From Caldilineaceae bacterium (GTDB lineage Bacteria > Chloroflexota > Anaerolineae > Caldilineales > Caldilineaceae): a DNA stretch of 50,258 nucleotides. Below are positions 43,233-50,258 of the stretch, piece after piece. Position 1 is the first letter of the stretch. Each line of letters opens with the position of its first letter. A program made the translations under genes and the position numbers. The notes beneath the pieces are model-generated. The model had not been told where the DNA came from, searched no databases, and saw nothing but the letters and a program-made list of their open reading frames with translations. The stretch is taken from the NCBI GenBank assembly GCA_020634815.1, contig JACKBA010000044.1, positions 1 through 50,258 of the forward strand, in the 5' to 3' direction.

Positions 43233-44309
43233 CTATACGCCGCCGCTGACATCCGCCAGCCGGACCCACTGCCCGCTGCGCACCGATTGCGCGATGGCCA
43301 CCATCGCCCGCATGGCGGCAACGCCGTCGTCGATGCCGGCACCCTGCTGCTCCTTGCCATGCAGGATGGTGTCGGCGAACCCCTCGATCTGCAATTTGTA
43401 CGTGTACGCGTCCGCGCCCAGCATGCGGTGATACTGGCGATCCGCGGCAGAGAAACACTCGACGTGACTGGCCTTGTGATACCACGGCAGATAGCCGCGT
43501 GCCACCACGCTGCCCTGCTCGCCAAAAACCTGAAAGCCTTCCTCGAAGTCGCCCTGCACCGGGACGATCAGGTCGAGGTGCCCCAGCGTGCCGTCGGCGA
43601 AATCGACCGCGACAAACCAGCCGTAGGCGCCAAAGCGGTTGGTAAAGCGCGCCTCCACTTGCACGATCTCGCCGCCCAGGAAACGCGCCGTGTCGACCAG
43701 ATGGCTGCCGTGCGTGAGCATGAAATAGCGCTGCTTGTCGGCCTTGGGGTTGCCCGCCGGTCGCTGCGCGGCCGCACTGGCGAGCGGGATGGGCTGGAGG
43801 TTATCCGTCATGGTGTAGCGATAGAAGGAGTCGTAATACCACGCCTTGAGTGCCATCACCTGCCCCATCTGCTCGCGGATGAAGGTGCGCGCAAAGGCAA
43901 CGCCGGGATCGAAGCGCCGGTTGTTGCCAACCTGGAAAACCAGCCCGGATGCTTGCACGTCCGCGCGCAGCGTCTCGCATTCCTCGATGCTCACGCCGAG
44001 CGGCTTTTCCACCAGCACGTGTTTGCCGGCGTCGATTGCCTGTTGCGCCAGGGCAGCGTGATATTGGTCGGCCACGCCGATGATGACGGCGTCGATCTCG
44101 GGATCCGCCAGCATGGCGTCGTAGCGCGTGTAGGTGCGCACCGGCATGTGGATGGCTGCCATGCGCGCCAGCAAATCCTCGGCTACATCGCAGATGGCGA
44201 CGAGCTCGGCGTTGCGCGCCTTGCGCGTCGCCTCCAGGTGCGCGAATTGCGAGATCGGCCCTGCGCCCAGCACGCCGACGCGCAGCCGCTGCGCTTCTTT
44301 TGCGATCAT
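43233..44309 (-). CDS. Gfo/Idh/MocA family oxidoreductase
   Basis: A 358-residue NAD(P)-dependent dehydrogenase of sugars or inositols. The Rossmann motif is GVLGAGPISQF, the family lysine is in VLVEKPLGVS, and the catalytic-face histidine is in HGSHLVDTARFLGGE. The second domain has the open beta-sheet typical of the family (IVQVEARFTNRFG, FADGTLGHLDL). The ATG at 44309 fits the N-terminus, with AAGG upstream. The frame extends to 44834 but without support. It is the first gene of the minus-strand operon, with 37 bases to the isomerase gene. Confidence 0.9.
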   Translation of the reverse strand: MIAKEAQRLRVGVLGAGPISQFAHLEATRKARNAELVAICDVAEDLLARMAAIHMPVRTYTRYDAMLADPEIDAVIIGVADQYHAALAQQAIDAGKHVLVEKPLGVSIEECETLRADVQASGLVFQVGNNRRFDPGVAFARTFIREQMGQVMALKAWYYDSFYRYTMTDNLQPIPLASAAAQRPAGNPKADKQRYFMLTHGSHLVDTARFLGGEIVQVEARFTNRFGAYGWFVAVDFADGTLGHLDLIVPVQGDFEEGFQVFGEQGSVVARGYLPWYHKASHVECFSAADRQYHRMLGADAYTYKLQIEGFADTILHGKEQQGAGIDDGVAAMRAMVAIAQSVRSGQWVRLADVSGGV

Positions 44310-44817
44310 CGCTCTACCATCCTTGCACGGCGAACTTCCCCGCCCCGACAGATCCGGCCTTGCTGCCCGGCGCGGCTGCCGTGGCCGGCACATTTCGACA
44401 AAGCGGATCTTTCTGCGTGCGGACCTCGCGGTCGATGTTTGCCTCCCAGGTCGATGCTTGCGCGCATGATGACGCTCGTTTGGTCGCTGTCCAGAGTCGA
44501 TTGGCGGCAGTCTCTGCCGGCCCGTGCTGACACGGGCCTTCACCCCCAATAAGCATAGTGTACGGCATTTTGGCCTGCTTGTGCCAGAAAAAATCAGGCG
44601 CGTGACGATTTCGCATAGATGGTAGCTTTTGCGACACGCGCACAGTGCCCTGTACCCGCCTGTCACTCTGGCGCACGCTGGTATTTGATGGCCGGCGGCG
44701 GTCCGGTTGCGCGAAACAGGTTGCCCGGATACCATGCACGCTTGCGAACGCGCGGTGCATGGCCAACCGGCGTGTGCCGCCGATTGCGTATAGTTGTCAC
44801 ACCAGAACGAGTCCGAC
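44310..44817. other. Non-coding gap between divergent operon and GNAT gene
   Basis: About 510 bases hold no supported gene; the frames here show no family motifs or ribosome binding sites. One perfect hairpin (listed separately) and a TATAGT box at 44789-44794 upstream of the acetyltransferase are the only signals I see. Confidence 0.55.
44519..44538. other. Perfect 8-bp hairpin in the intergenic gap
   Basis: GGCCCGTG and CACGGGCC with a CTGA loop. No T-run follows. It lies about 210 bases upstream of the dehydrogenase gene and may be a leader structure or processing site. Confidence 0.5.
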
Positions 44818-45381
44818 ATGCTGATTGAGACCAACCGCCTCCTTCTTCGAAGCTTCCAGGTAGCGGACCTGGAACGCTTTGTCGCCTATCGCTCGGATCC
44901 CGACATCGCCCGCTACCAGGGATGGGAGGCGCCCTTTCCCGTGGACGTCGCGCGGCAGTTCATCGACGAGATGATGCGCCAGCCGCCCGCCGTGCCCGGC
45001 ACTTGGTACCAGCTTGCCATGGAACGCAGGGCGGATGGCCTTCTGCTTGGTGACTGCGCCATCCACTTCCGCGATGACCAGCCGCGCCAGGCCGAGATCG
45101 GCTTTACGCTGGCGCGCGATGCGCAGGGGCACGGCTACGCCACCGAGGCAGTGCTGGGGGTGTTGGCCTATCTCTTCGAGGCGTTGGATTATCACCGCGT
45201 GGCAGCAAATTGCGACGCCGAGAACGCGCGCTCGGCGCACCTGCTGGAGCGTGTCGGCATGCGGCGCGAGGCGCACTTTGTCGAGAGCTACTGGGCCAAA
45301 GGCCGCTGGACCAGCGAATATCACTATGCGATCTTGCAGCGCGAGTGGAGCGACCGCCCTGCCGGGGCGCATCGCGCATAA
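44818..45381 (+). CDS. GNAT-family N-acetyltransferase (RimJ/RimL type)
   Basis: A 187-residue acetyltransferase. It begins LIETNRLLLRSFQVADLERF, typical of the RimJ/RimL-like group. The acetyl-CoA pyrophosphate loop is ARDAQGHGYATEAV (about residues 100-113) and DAENARSAHLLERVGMRRE is the conserved motif B region. The substrate may be a protein N-terminus or a small amine. The ATG at 44818 fits; a TTG lies further upstream. It ends 22 bases before the SRPBCC gene. Confidence 0.9.
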   Translation: MLIETNRLLLRSFQVADLERFVAYRSDPDIARYQGWEAPFPVDVARQFIDEMMRQPPAVPGTWYQLAMERRADGLLLGDCAIHFRDDQPRQAEIGFTLARDAQGHGYATEAVLGVLAYLFEALDYHRVAANCDAENARSAHLLERVGMRREAHFVESYWAKGRWTSEYHYAILQREWSDRPAGAHRA

Positions 45382-45403
45382 TCTGGAATGCGAGGAGACC
45401 ATC

Positions 45404-45880
45404 ATGGCGAAGCAACTCTCCGTCAGCGTCACGCATGAAATCGGCGCGCCCGCCCAGGAGGTGTACGCGATCCTGGCGGATTACCGCACCCATCATCCCC
45501 ACATCCTCCCGACTGGGACATTCAAGAGCCTGGTGGTGGAGGAAGGTGGCACCGGCGCGGGCACTGTCTTTACAGCGGAGTTGAGTGCATTTGGCCGCAG
45601 CCAGCACTTTCGCATGCGCGTCAGCGAGCCGGAGCCCGGCCGCGTCCTGGCCGAGAGCGACCTGGCCTCTGACCTGGTGACGACCTTCACCGTGACACCC
45701 GTCGATCCGAAGCGATGCACGGTGACCATCGCGACCCAGTGGACACCGGCGAGCGGTCTGGCAGGATGGTTCGAGAAAGTGTCGACGCCGCCGTTCTTGC
45801 GCCGGGTCTATCACGAGGAACTGGCGCAACTAAACGGCTACGCGCAAAGGACGGTGCCCGGCAAGGGGCCCGGCGCCTGA
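45404..45880 (+). CDS. SRPBCC / polyketide cyclase-like protein
   Basis: A 158-residue protein of the START-like SRPBCC fold, forming a hydrophobic ligand cavity. N-terminal VTHEIGAPAQEVYAILADYR and the central FTVTPVDPKRCTVTIATQW fit the family, as does a final helix from FLRRVYHEELAQLNGYAQ. Function unknown. GAGGAG lies before the ATG at 45404. The larger upstream frame is antisense or out of frame with the acetyltransferase gene and should be ignored. Confidence 0.85.
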   Translation: MAKQLSVSVTHEIGAPAQEVYAILADYRTHHPHILPTGTFKSLVVEEGGTGAGTVFTAELSAFGRSQHFRMRVSEPEPGRVLAESDLASDLVTTFTVTPVDPKRCTVTIATQWTPASGLAGWFEKVSTPPFLRRVYHEELAQLNGYAQRTVPGKGPGA

Positions 45881-46028
45881 GCCGGCTGCAACCAGAGCGG
45901 TTCTGTCGCACCGGGTGGAATCCGGCCGATCGGAGGGAAGAGTGATAGGATGAAGGGGTCGCAGTGCGTTGAGCGGAGCGGCGGCATTCTTTTCTTGAAT
46001 CAACACTTCCTTTCTCCACAGGTCTGCC

Positions 46029-47231
46029 ATGACTGCCATCGCAAAATCGCAACCTTCCTACCCCCGGCTTGCCCTGATCCTCGGCGCACTGGCCGCATTT
46101 GGCCCGCTGTCGATCGACACCTATCTGCCGGCGCTGCCCACCATCGCCACAGATTTCGCCACCACGACCGCCGCCGTGCAGCAGACATTGTCGGCTTTCT
46201 TCGTCGGTCTGGCGCTGGGCCAGCTCTTCTATGGACCCGTCTCCGACCGCATGGGGCGGCGCGCGCCGTTGCTCTTCGGCTGTGCGATGTACACGGTTGT
46301 GAGCATCGGCTGCGCGTTCGCCGGGTCAACGATCGGGCTTATGGGGCTGCGTTTCCTGCAGGCGTTGGGCAGTTCGGCCGGCGTGGTCATTGGCCGCTCG
46401 GTCGTGCGCGACCTTTTCGACGAGCGTGAGTCGGCGCGCATGTACTCGTTCCTGGTGCTGGTCATGGGCATCGCGCCCATCACGGCGCCACTCATCGGCG
46501 GCCAGTTGCTGGTCATGTTCGGCTGGCGCGCCATCTTCTTCGCCCTTGCCGCGTTTGGTCTCTTCTGCTTCGTCATGGTGTGGTTCTGGCTGGATGAATC
46601 GCTGCCGCTAGAGCGACGCACGGCCAGCGGGCTGGGCGCGACGATGCGCGGCTATCTGGCGCTCTTCGGCGACGGCCGCTACATCGGCTTTGCCCTGGCC
46701 GGCGGGCTGGCATCGGCGGCCATGTTCGCCTACATCTCCGGCTCGGCCTTCGTCTTTATCGAGCTGAACGGCGTGCCGCCGGATCGCTTTGGCCTCTTCT
46801 TCGGCGCCAACGCCTTTGGCCTGATCGCCGCATCACAGTTGAACCGCCACCTGCTCGAACGCTACACGAGCACGCAGTTGCTCACCGCAGCATTGAGCGT
46901 CACCGCATTGGCGGCCATCTCCCTTTTCGCCACAACGCTGGCCGGGATTGGCGGCTTCCCGTTGATGCTGGTGCTGCTCTTTGTCACCATCGCCAGTACG
47001 GGCATGGTCGGCCCAAACGCCACCGCGCTGGCGATGGCGCCCTATGGCCGCAAGGCCGGCAGTGCCGCGGCGCTGCTGGGCGCCACGCAGTTCATGGCTG
47101 GCGCGGTGGCGGGCGCGTTGGTCGGCCTGCTCGCCAACGGCACGGCGCTGCCCATGACCGGCGTAATTGCGTTGTGTGGCGGAAGCGCGTTCGTGCTGCT
47201 GCACGCGGTGGCGCTGCGGTCAAAGGAGTAG
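46029..47231 (+). CDS. Bcr/CflA-type MFS drug exporter
   Basis: A 400-residue twelve-helix transporter. The N-terminus LILGALAAFGPLSIDTYLPALPTIATDF is the hallmark of the Bcr/CflA drug-resistance subfamily. Helix 2-3 loop GPVSDRMGRRAPLLFG is the MFS signature, and RSVVRDLFDERESARMYS lies in the following loop. It is expected to pump drugs or metabolites such as bicyclomycin-like compounds out with protons. No clear ribosome binding site is seen before the ATG. It faces the exported protein gene across a 14-bp hairpin. Confidence 0.92.
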   Translation: MTAIAKSQPSYPRLALILGALAAFGPLSIDTYLPALPTIATDFATTTAAVQQTLSAFFVGLALGQLFYGPVSDRMGRRAPLLFGCAMYTVVSIGCAFAGSTIGLMGLRFLQALGSSAGVVIGRSVVRDLFDERESARMYSFLVLVMGIAPITAPLIGGQLLVMFGWRAIFFALAAFGLFCFVMVWFWLDESLPLERRTASGLGATMRGYLALFGDGRYIGFALAGGLASAAMFAYISGSAFVFIELNGVPPDRFGLFFGANAFGLIAASQLNRHLLERYTSTQLLTAALSVTALAAISLFATTLAGIGGFPLMLVLLFVTIASTGMVGPNATALAMAPYGRKAGSAAALLGATQFMAGAVAGALVGLLANGTALPMTGVIALCGGSAFVLLHAVALRSKE

Positions 47232-47255
47232 ATGCGAGCGGAGCTTGATCAAAGT

Positions 47256-47291
47256 GTGCCGGCAGAGGCGGGGGCTTGCCTCTGCCGGCAC
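47256..47291. terminator. Bidirectional terminator hairpin, 14-bp perfect stem
   Basis: Positions 47256-47269 pair perfectly with 47278-47291 around an 8-base loop, midway between convergent stops at 47231 and 47311. No strong T-run, as with the similar hairpin at 6343-6373. Confidence 0.75.
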
Positions 47292-47310
47292 TGCGCGTTC
47301 CGGCTGCTTG

Positions 47311-50258
47311 CTACCGCTGCACGTGCGGCAGGTAGAGTGTGGCGCCGGCAGACTCACCCAGCAGGGGCTTGCCGAAGCTGATGTCATATTGACCGGCGGC
47401 GCTCTGCCCGTTTTTGTGCAGCACGTCGACAGTCACCACTTCGCCCGGCGCCAGGTCGAGGGGCAGCGTCCAGTAGGCGTCGTAGGCGAGCTGGCCAGTG
47501 GCATATTCCTTGGTGCCGCTGCTGGTCGTCACCCGCACGATGGCATCCATGCCAAACGCGAAGTGTGTCAGGCGCAGAATATAGCGCTCGGTCGCGGCAT
47601 TGGCCGCCGCCGCAAACACAGCGTCCCTGGGCAAGTCGGGCAGCGCCTCCGGCGAAGCGATGCGGAAGCGGTCGACGTCGCCGGCAGTGTCGATGCGACC
47701 GGGGAGATCGCTGTTGTCACCCAGCAGGTCGCTTGCGTCACTGTCCGAGGCGCCGTGGTCGTCACCGGCATAGTCGTCGACCAGAATGGCGATCTCGGCG
47801 AACCGATCGAAGTCGTCGCCGACCGGGCTGGTAGACGGGTCGAGCGCATCGGCCATGCCGGCCTGTGTGTAGAACGCGGCGCCGGCGATATTGTCGAAGA
47901 TCACGGTCACGTCATAGTCGCCCGGCTGGTCGTAGGGCAGGAAGCCCGTGTACTGGCCGTCATCCGCCAGCACGTCTGGCGCAACCCCGTCATCAAGCAA
48001 GGTCAGATCGACGTAGGCGCCGTCGGGCCCTTCGGCCCAGGCCGTGACACCGGCGCCAGCGATACGCGCTCCGCGGCTCAGCTCCGCCACCAGGACGATC
48101 TCCTCGGGATAGGTGACAAACGCACCCGCCTGCGAGATGACCGCCGCGTGGTAGGTGTCGCCGTTGAGCGTGTGGCCGGTCACGGCATAGTCGACGGTTA
48201 GCGGACTGCCGGTAGCCGCCACATCAAGCTGCCAGGTGCCCACGGCCGGCTGGCTGAGCAAGATGGTGCACAGCGTGTCGTAGCCATCGCTCTCACAGAC
48301 CGGCAGTTCACTCGCCGAGAGGCTGTCCGGGTCAACCAGGGTGAGATCGGCCGCGCTTTCGCTGCCGTCAAACAGCACCGCAACCTCCACCTCATCCAGC
48401 GTGGCGTCGACGTAGAAGTTGGCGGTCAGCGGCGTGCCGGGGTTCACCGTCTGGCTGCGGGCCGTGCCGAGATTGACGTCGACGAGCGGCGAAGACTGCT
48501 GGTCGGCCGCGCCCAGTGCGCTGCTCAGCGCGCCGGCGGAGACAGGCGAGGCAGCCGCAGCGGCCACGCCCGGAATAGCAAAGCCGCCATTGCCGACGAA
48601 CTGATAGGTTCCCGGCGGGTTGGCAGCGGTCGTGGGGAAGCGCAACAGTTCCAGCGAGTTGCTGAACAGGTCATTCGGCTTGGGCGTGGCGGCATAATTG
48701 AAGACCGAGAAGGAGATGCCGACAGCGTTGTGGTCATTATAGAGCTTCTGGAAGATGAAAGGCTCCGTGTTGTCGGTGAAGGCGCCGTCGATGATGGTGT
48801 AGACGCTGCGGTCGATGATGAAGGCGTTGGTGCTCGCCTGTTGCAATGCGGTAATCGCGGCCGCGTCGGCGCCGGCGCCGTTGCGATTGGTGACGCCGGC
48901 CTCGGCCTGGATCGCGTCGATCTGCGCCTTGATCGCCGTGCGCGTAGCATCGTCGTCGATCCGCGTCAGCGGCTGCACGACGGTGTGCGTGTTGGCAAAG
49001 GTGATGATACCGACCAGGTCGCCGACATTCGTGCGATCCACGTAATTCTTGATGGCGAGCTTGGCGCTTTCCAACTTGTTGTCCTGCCCCATGTCGGCCG
49101 AAACGTCGATCAGGAAGACGCGGTGCTTGGCGGTCGGCGCATTGGCATCTACCCAGACGAAGTTGAGGGCATCGCGTGCCGTGGTGCGCGCCGCCGGCAA
49201 TTCCACCGACGGATCCTGGCCAGCGGCCGGCCCCTTGGGCGCCAGGTCATCCCAGTAGAGACGGGTGCCGCGCGTTGCGGGGGGATCATTGGCCGGTGGG
49301 CGGGCGACCGTCTCCCATGCGCTGGCACCAAAGGTGCGATAGTGGGCAGTGTTTGTTCGGCCGACTCCCGCCGTCGACTTGGGCGTGGAGAAGTTCAGCC
49401 GGGCGAAGTCGATGCTGGGCGGTGCGGCACACATGACCGAGCAGGGCTGGGGCGGTGTGTCGCCACTCTGCGGTGAGCCGGGGTCCGTGCTTGTTTTGTC
49501 GCTCGCGTATTCATCGAGGATGCCGTACGTATAGTGCGACCATTCGTGTGTCAGCGTGTTGAGGAATGTGCCCACATCGTTGGGATCGGTGATCTGCGTG
49601 TTCTGCGAGAAGATGGCGTCGCCCATGTGAACCGTGCCCCGCCCGCGGCCGTAGGCATTGGTCGAAGCGCGCGGCTGTTGCTCGAACTGGATCCACTGGA
49701 TGTCGGCGCGGTCGGCAAACCGACCATTGTCGTAGAAGGTCACCGTGCGGATCTTGTGGGCGCCATTGGTCACCTCGTAGATACCGTCGGCAAAGAGCCG
49801 GAAAAGTTCCTCATAAGGCTGGCGTTCGGCCGGCGTCGTAATCGGCTTGTAGATCGAGACGGTGAGATCGAAGAGACGCGACGGCGGCACACCGGGGGCC
49901 GGCGGCGGCGGCGCCGGCGGTGCGACAACCGGGCCGGTCTCAGGCGCAGCCAACTGGCCGATTTCCGCATCGCTCAACGCGCGATTGTAGACGCGCACGT
50001 CGTCGAGCAACCCCAGCCAGGGATTGGGCCCGCCGGTCTCGACGGCCAGTGCCAGGCCCTGCCCGCCGCCCGGAGGCGCCACAGCATTCACGGCGACTGC
50101 CTGCCCGTTGACGAAGAGCTTGCTCTGCGTCCCGTTCCACACGTAGGCAGCGTGCGCCCACTGCCCCTTCGGCAGCGAACCGCCGAAAATCGCCGGATAG
50201 AGCGTCAATTGGCCGCTCGGCGTGACACCGAACCATGGCGCGTCGTCGCCGAACTCGA
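47311..50258 (-). CDS. CLCA-like exported metalloprotease/VWA protein (5' end outside window)
   Basis: At least 982 residues; the frame runs open to the right edge, so the start and signal peptide are missing. Domains in order: end of a LamG/concanavalin-like domain (QWAHAAYVWNG, LLDDVRVYNRALSDAEIG); a Pro-rich linker; a CLCA-type domain with LTHEWSHYTYGILDEY, an HExxH zinc motif with a following Asp as in CLCA self-cleaving proteins; a von Willebrand A domain with degenerate metal site (LIDVSADMG instead of DxSxS); then beta-sandwich domains resembling bacterial pre-peptidase and choice-of-anchor modules. It ends ATLYLPHVQR, the same tail style as the 1302-residue exported protein. Likely a surface-anchored or secreted protease or adhesin. 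Confidence 0.85.
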   Translation of the reverse strand, partial: EFGDDAPWFGVTPSGQLTLYPAIFGGSLPKGQWAHAAYVWNGTQSKLFVNGQAVAVNAVAPPGGGQGLALAVETGGPNPWLGLLDDVRVYNRALSDAEIGQLAAPETGPVVAPPAPPPPAPGVPPSRLFDLTVSIYKPITTPAERQPYEELFRLFADGIYEVTNGAHKIRTVTFYDNGRFADRADIQWIQFEQQPRASTNAYGRGRGTVHMGDAIFSQNTQITDPNDVGTFLNTLTHEWSHYTYGILDEYASDKTSTDPGSPQSGDTPPQPCSVMCAAPPSIDFARLNFSTPKSTAGVGRTNTAHYRTFGASAWETVARPPANDPPATRGTRLYWDDLAPKGPAAGQDPSVELPAARTTARDALNFVWVDANAPTAKHRVFLIDVSADMGQDNKLESAKLAIKNYVDRTNVGDLVGIITFANTHTVVQPLTRIDDDATRTAIKAQIDAIQAEAGVTNRNGAGADAAAITALQQASTNAFIIDRSVYTIIDGAFTDNTEPFIFQKLYNDHNAVGISFSVFNYAATPKPNDLFSNSLELLRFPTTAANPPGTYQFVGNGGFAIPGVAAAAASPVSAGALSSALGAADQQSSPLVDVNLGTARSQTVNPGTPLTANFYVDATLDEVEVAVLFDGSESAADLTLVDPDSLSASELPVCESDGYDTLCTILLSQPAVGTWQLDVAATGSPLTVDYAVTGHTLNGDTYHAAVISQAGAFVTYPEEIVLVAELSRGARIAGAGVTAWAEGPDGAYVDLTLLDDGVAPDVLADDGQYTGFLPYDQPGDYDVTVIFDNIAGAAFYTQAGMADALDPSTSPVGDDFDRFAEIAILVDDYAGDDHGASDSDASDLLGDNSDLPGRIDTAGDVDRFRIASPEALPDLPRDAVFAAAANAATERYILRLTHFAFGMDAIVRVTTSSGTKEYATGQLAYDAYWTLPLDLAPGEVVTVDVLHKNGQSAAGQYDISFGKPLLGESAGATLYLPHVQR

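Noticed and set aside
42792..44552. 586-codon plus-strand frame
   Set aside because: Antisense to the isomerase and Gfo/Idh/MocA genes, which have intact motifs and ribosome binding sites.

Overview
The window is GC-rich bacterial chromosome with no rRNA, tRNA, CRISPR array, transposase or phage gene that I can see. It most likely comes from a Chloroflexota bacterium (Anaerolineae/Caldilineae type). The signs are large secreted proteins ending in an aromatic-LP-x-x-x-Lys/Arg tail, a deazaflavin (F420-type) reductase, a clade-II-like nitrous oxide reductase locus, tandem CspA-type cold-shock genes, and intergenic gaps filled with degenerate CAATTG/TTGATTG words. That assignment is inference from gene content, not from a marker gene.

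Layout. 1-283: low-complexity repeat gap. 284-6232: a class III aminotransferase divergent from a four-gene ATGA-coupled operon (aminotransferase, FAD-linked oxidase, App1-like phosphatase, 2-hydroxyacid dehydrogenase). 6394-10302: a 1302-residue exported protein with about ten fibronectin-like repeats, facing the operon across a terminator hairpin. 10478-16350: a four-gene minus-strand cluster of coiled-coil proteins, three with an N-terminal membrane anchor and two ending in paired helix-hairpin-helix domains. I can assign it no function and consider it one of the two best candidates for something undescribed. 17028-21134: an aldo/keto reductase and a 1026-residue kinase / M23 / aminotransferase triple fusion. 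21345-29418: small membrane proteins, a lipoprotein, a CcmC-like and PqqB-like pair, a deazaflavin reductase, an MFS transporter, a multi-PAS protein with no output domain and a PhoD-like lipoprotein. 29669-30524: two cold-shock genes with matching promoters and leaders.

30724-40975 is the centrepiece: ferredoxin, nosZ, a NosB-like membrane protein, nosD, nosF, nosY, nosL and a c-type cytochrome lipoprotein. These continue with short gaps into a cupin, a protoglobin fused to a MoaD/ThiS-like beta-grasp tail, a second cupin and an NnrS-like membrane protein. The first part reduces N2O and matures its copper enzyme. The second part looks like an attached heme-based NO sensing or defence module, and the globin-beta-grasp fusion is the other best candidate for an undescribed component.

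41048-50258: lspA, a three-gene minus-strand sugar-type catabolic operon (Gfo/Idh/MocA dehydrogenase, TIM-barrel isomerase, alpha/beta hydrolase), a GNAT acetyltransferase, an SRPBCC protein, a Bcr/CflA exporter, and a CLCA-like exported metalloprotease/VWA protein cut off by the right edge. Several convergent neighbours overlap or share bidirectional hairpins. Two genes (24680 and the PhoD gene at 29418) appear to be transcribed from their start codon without a leader.
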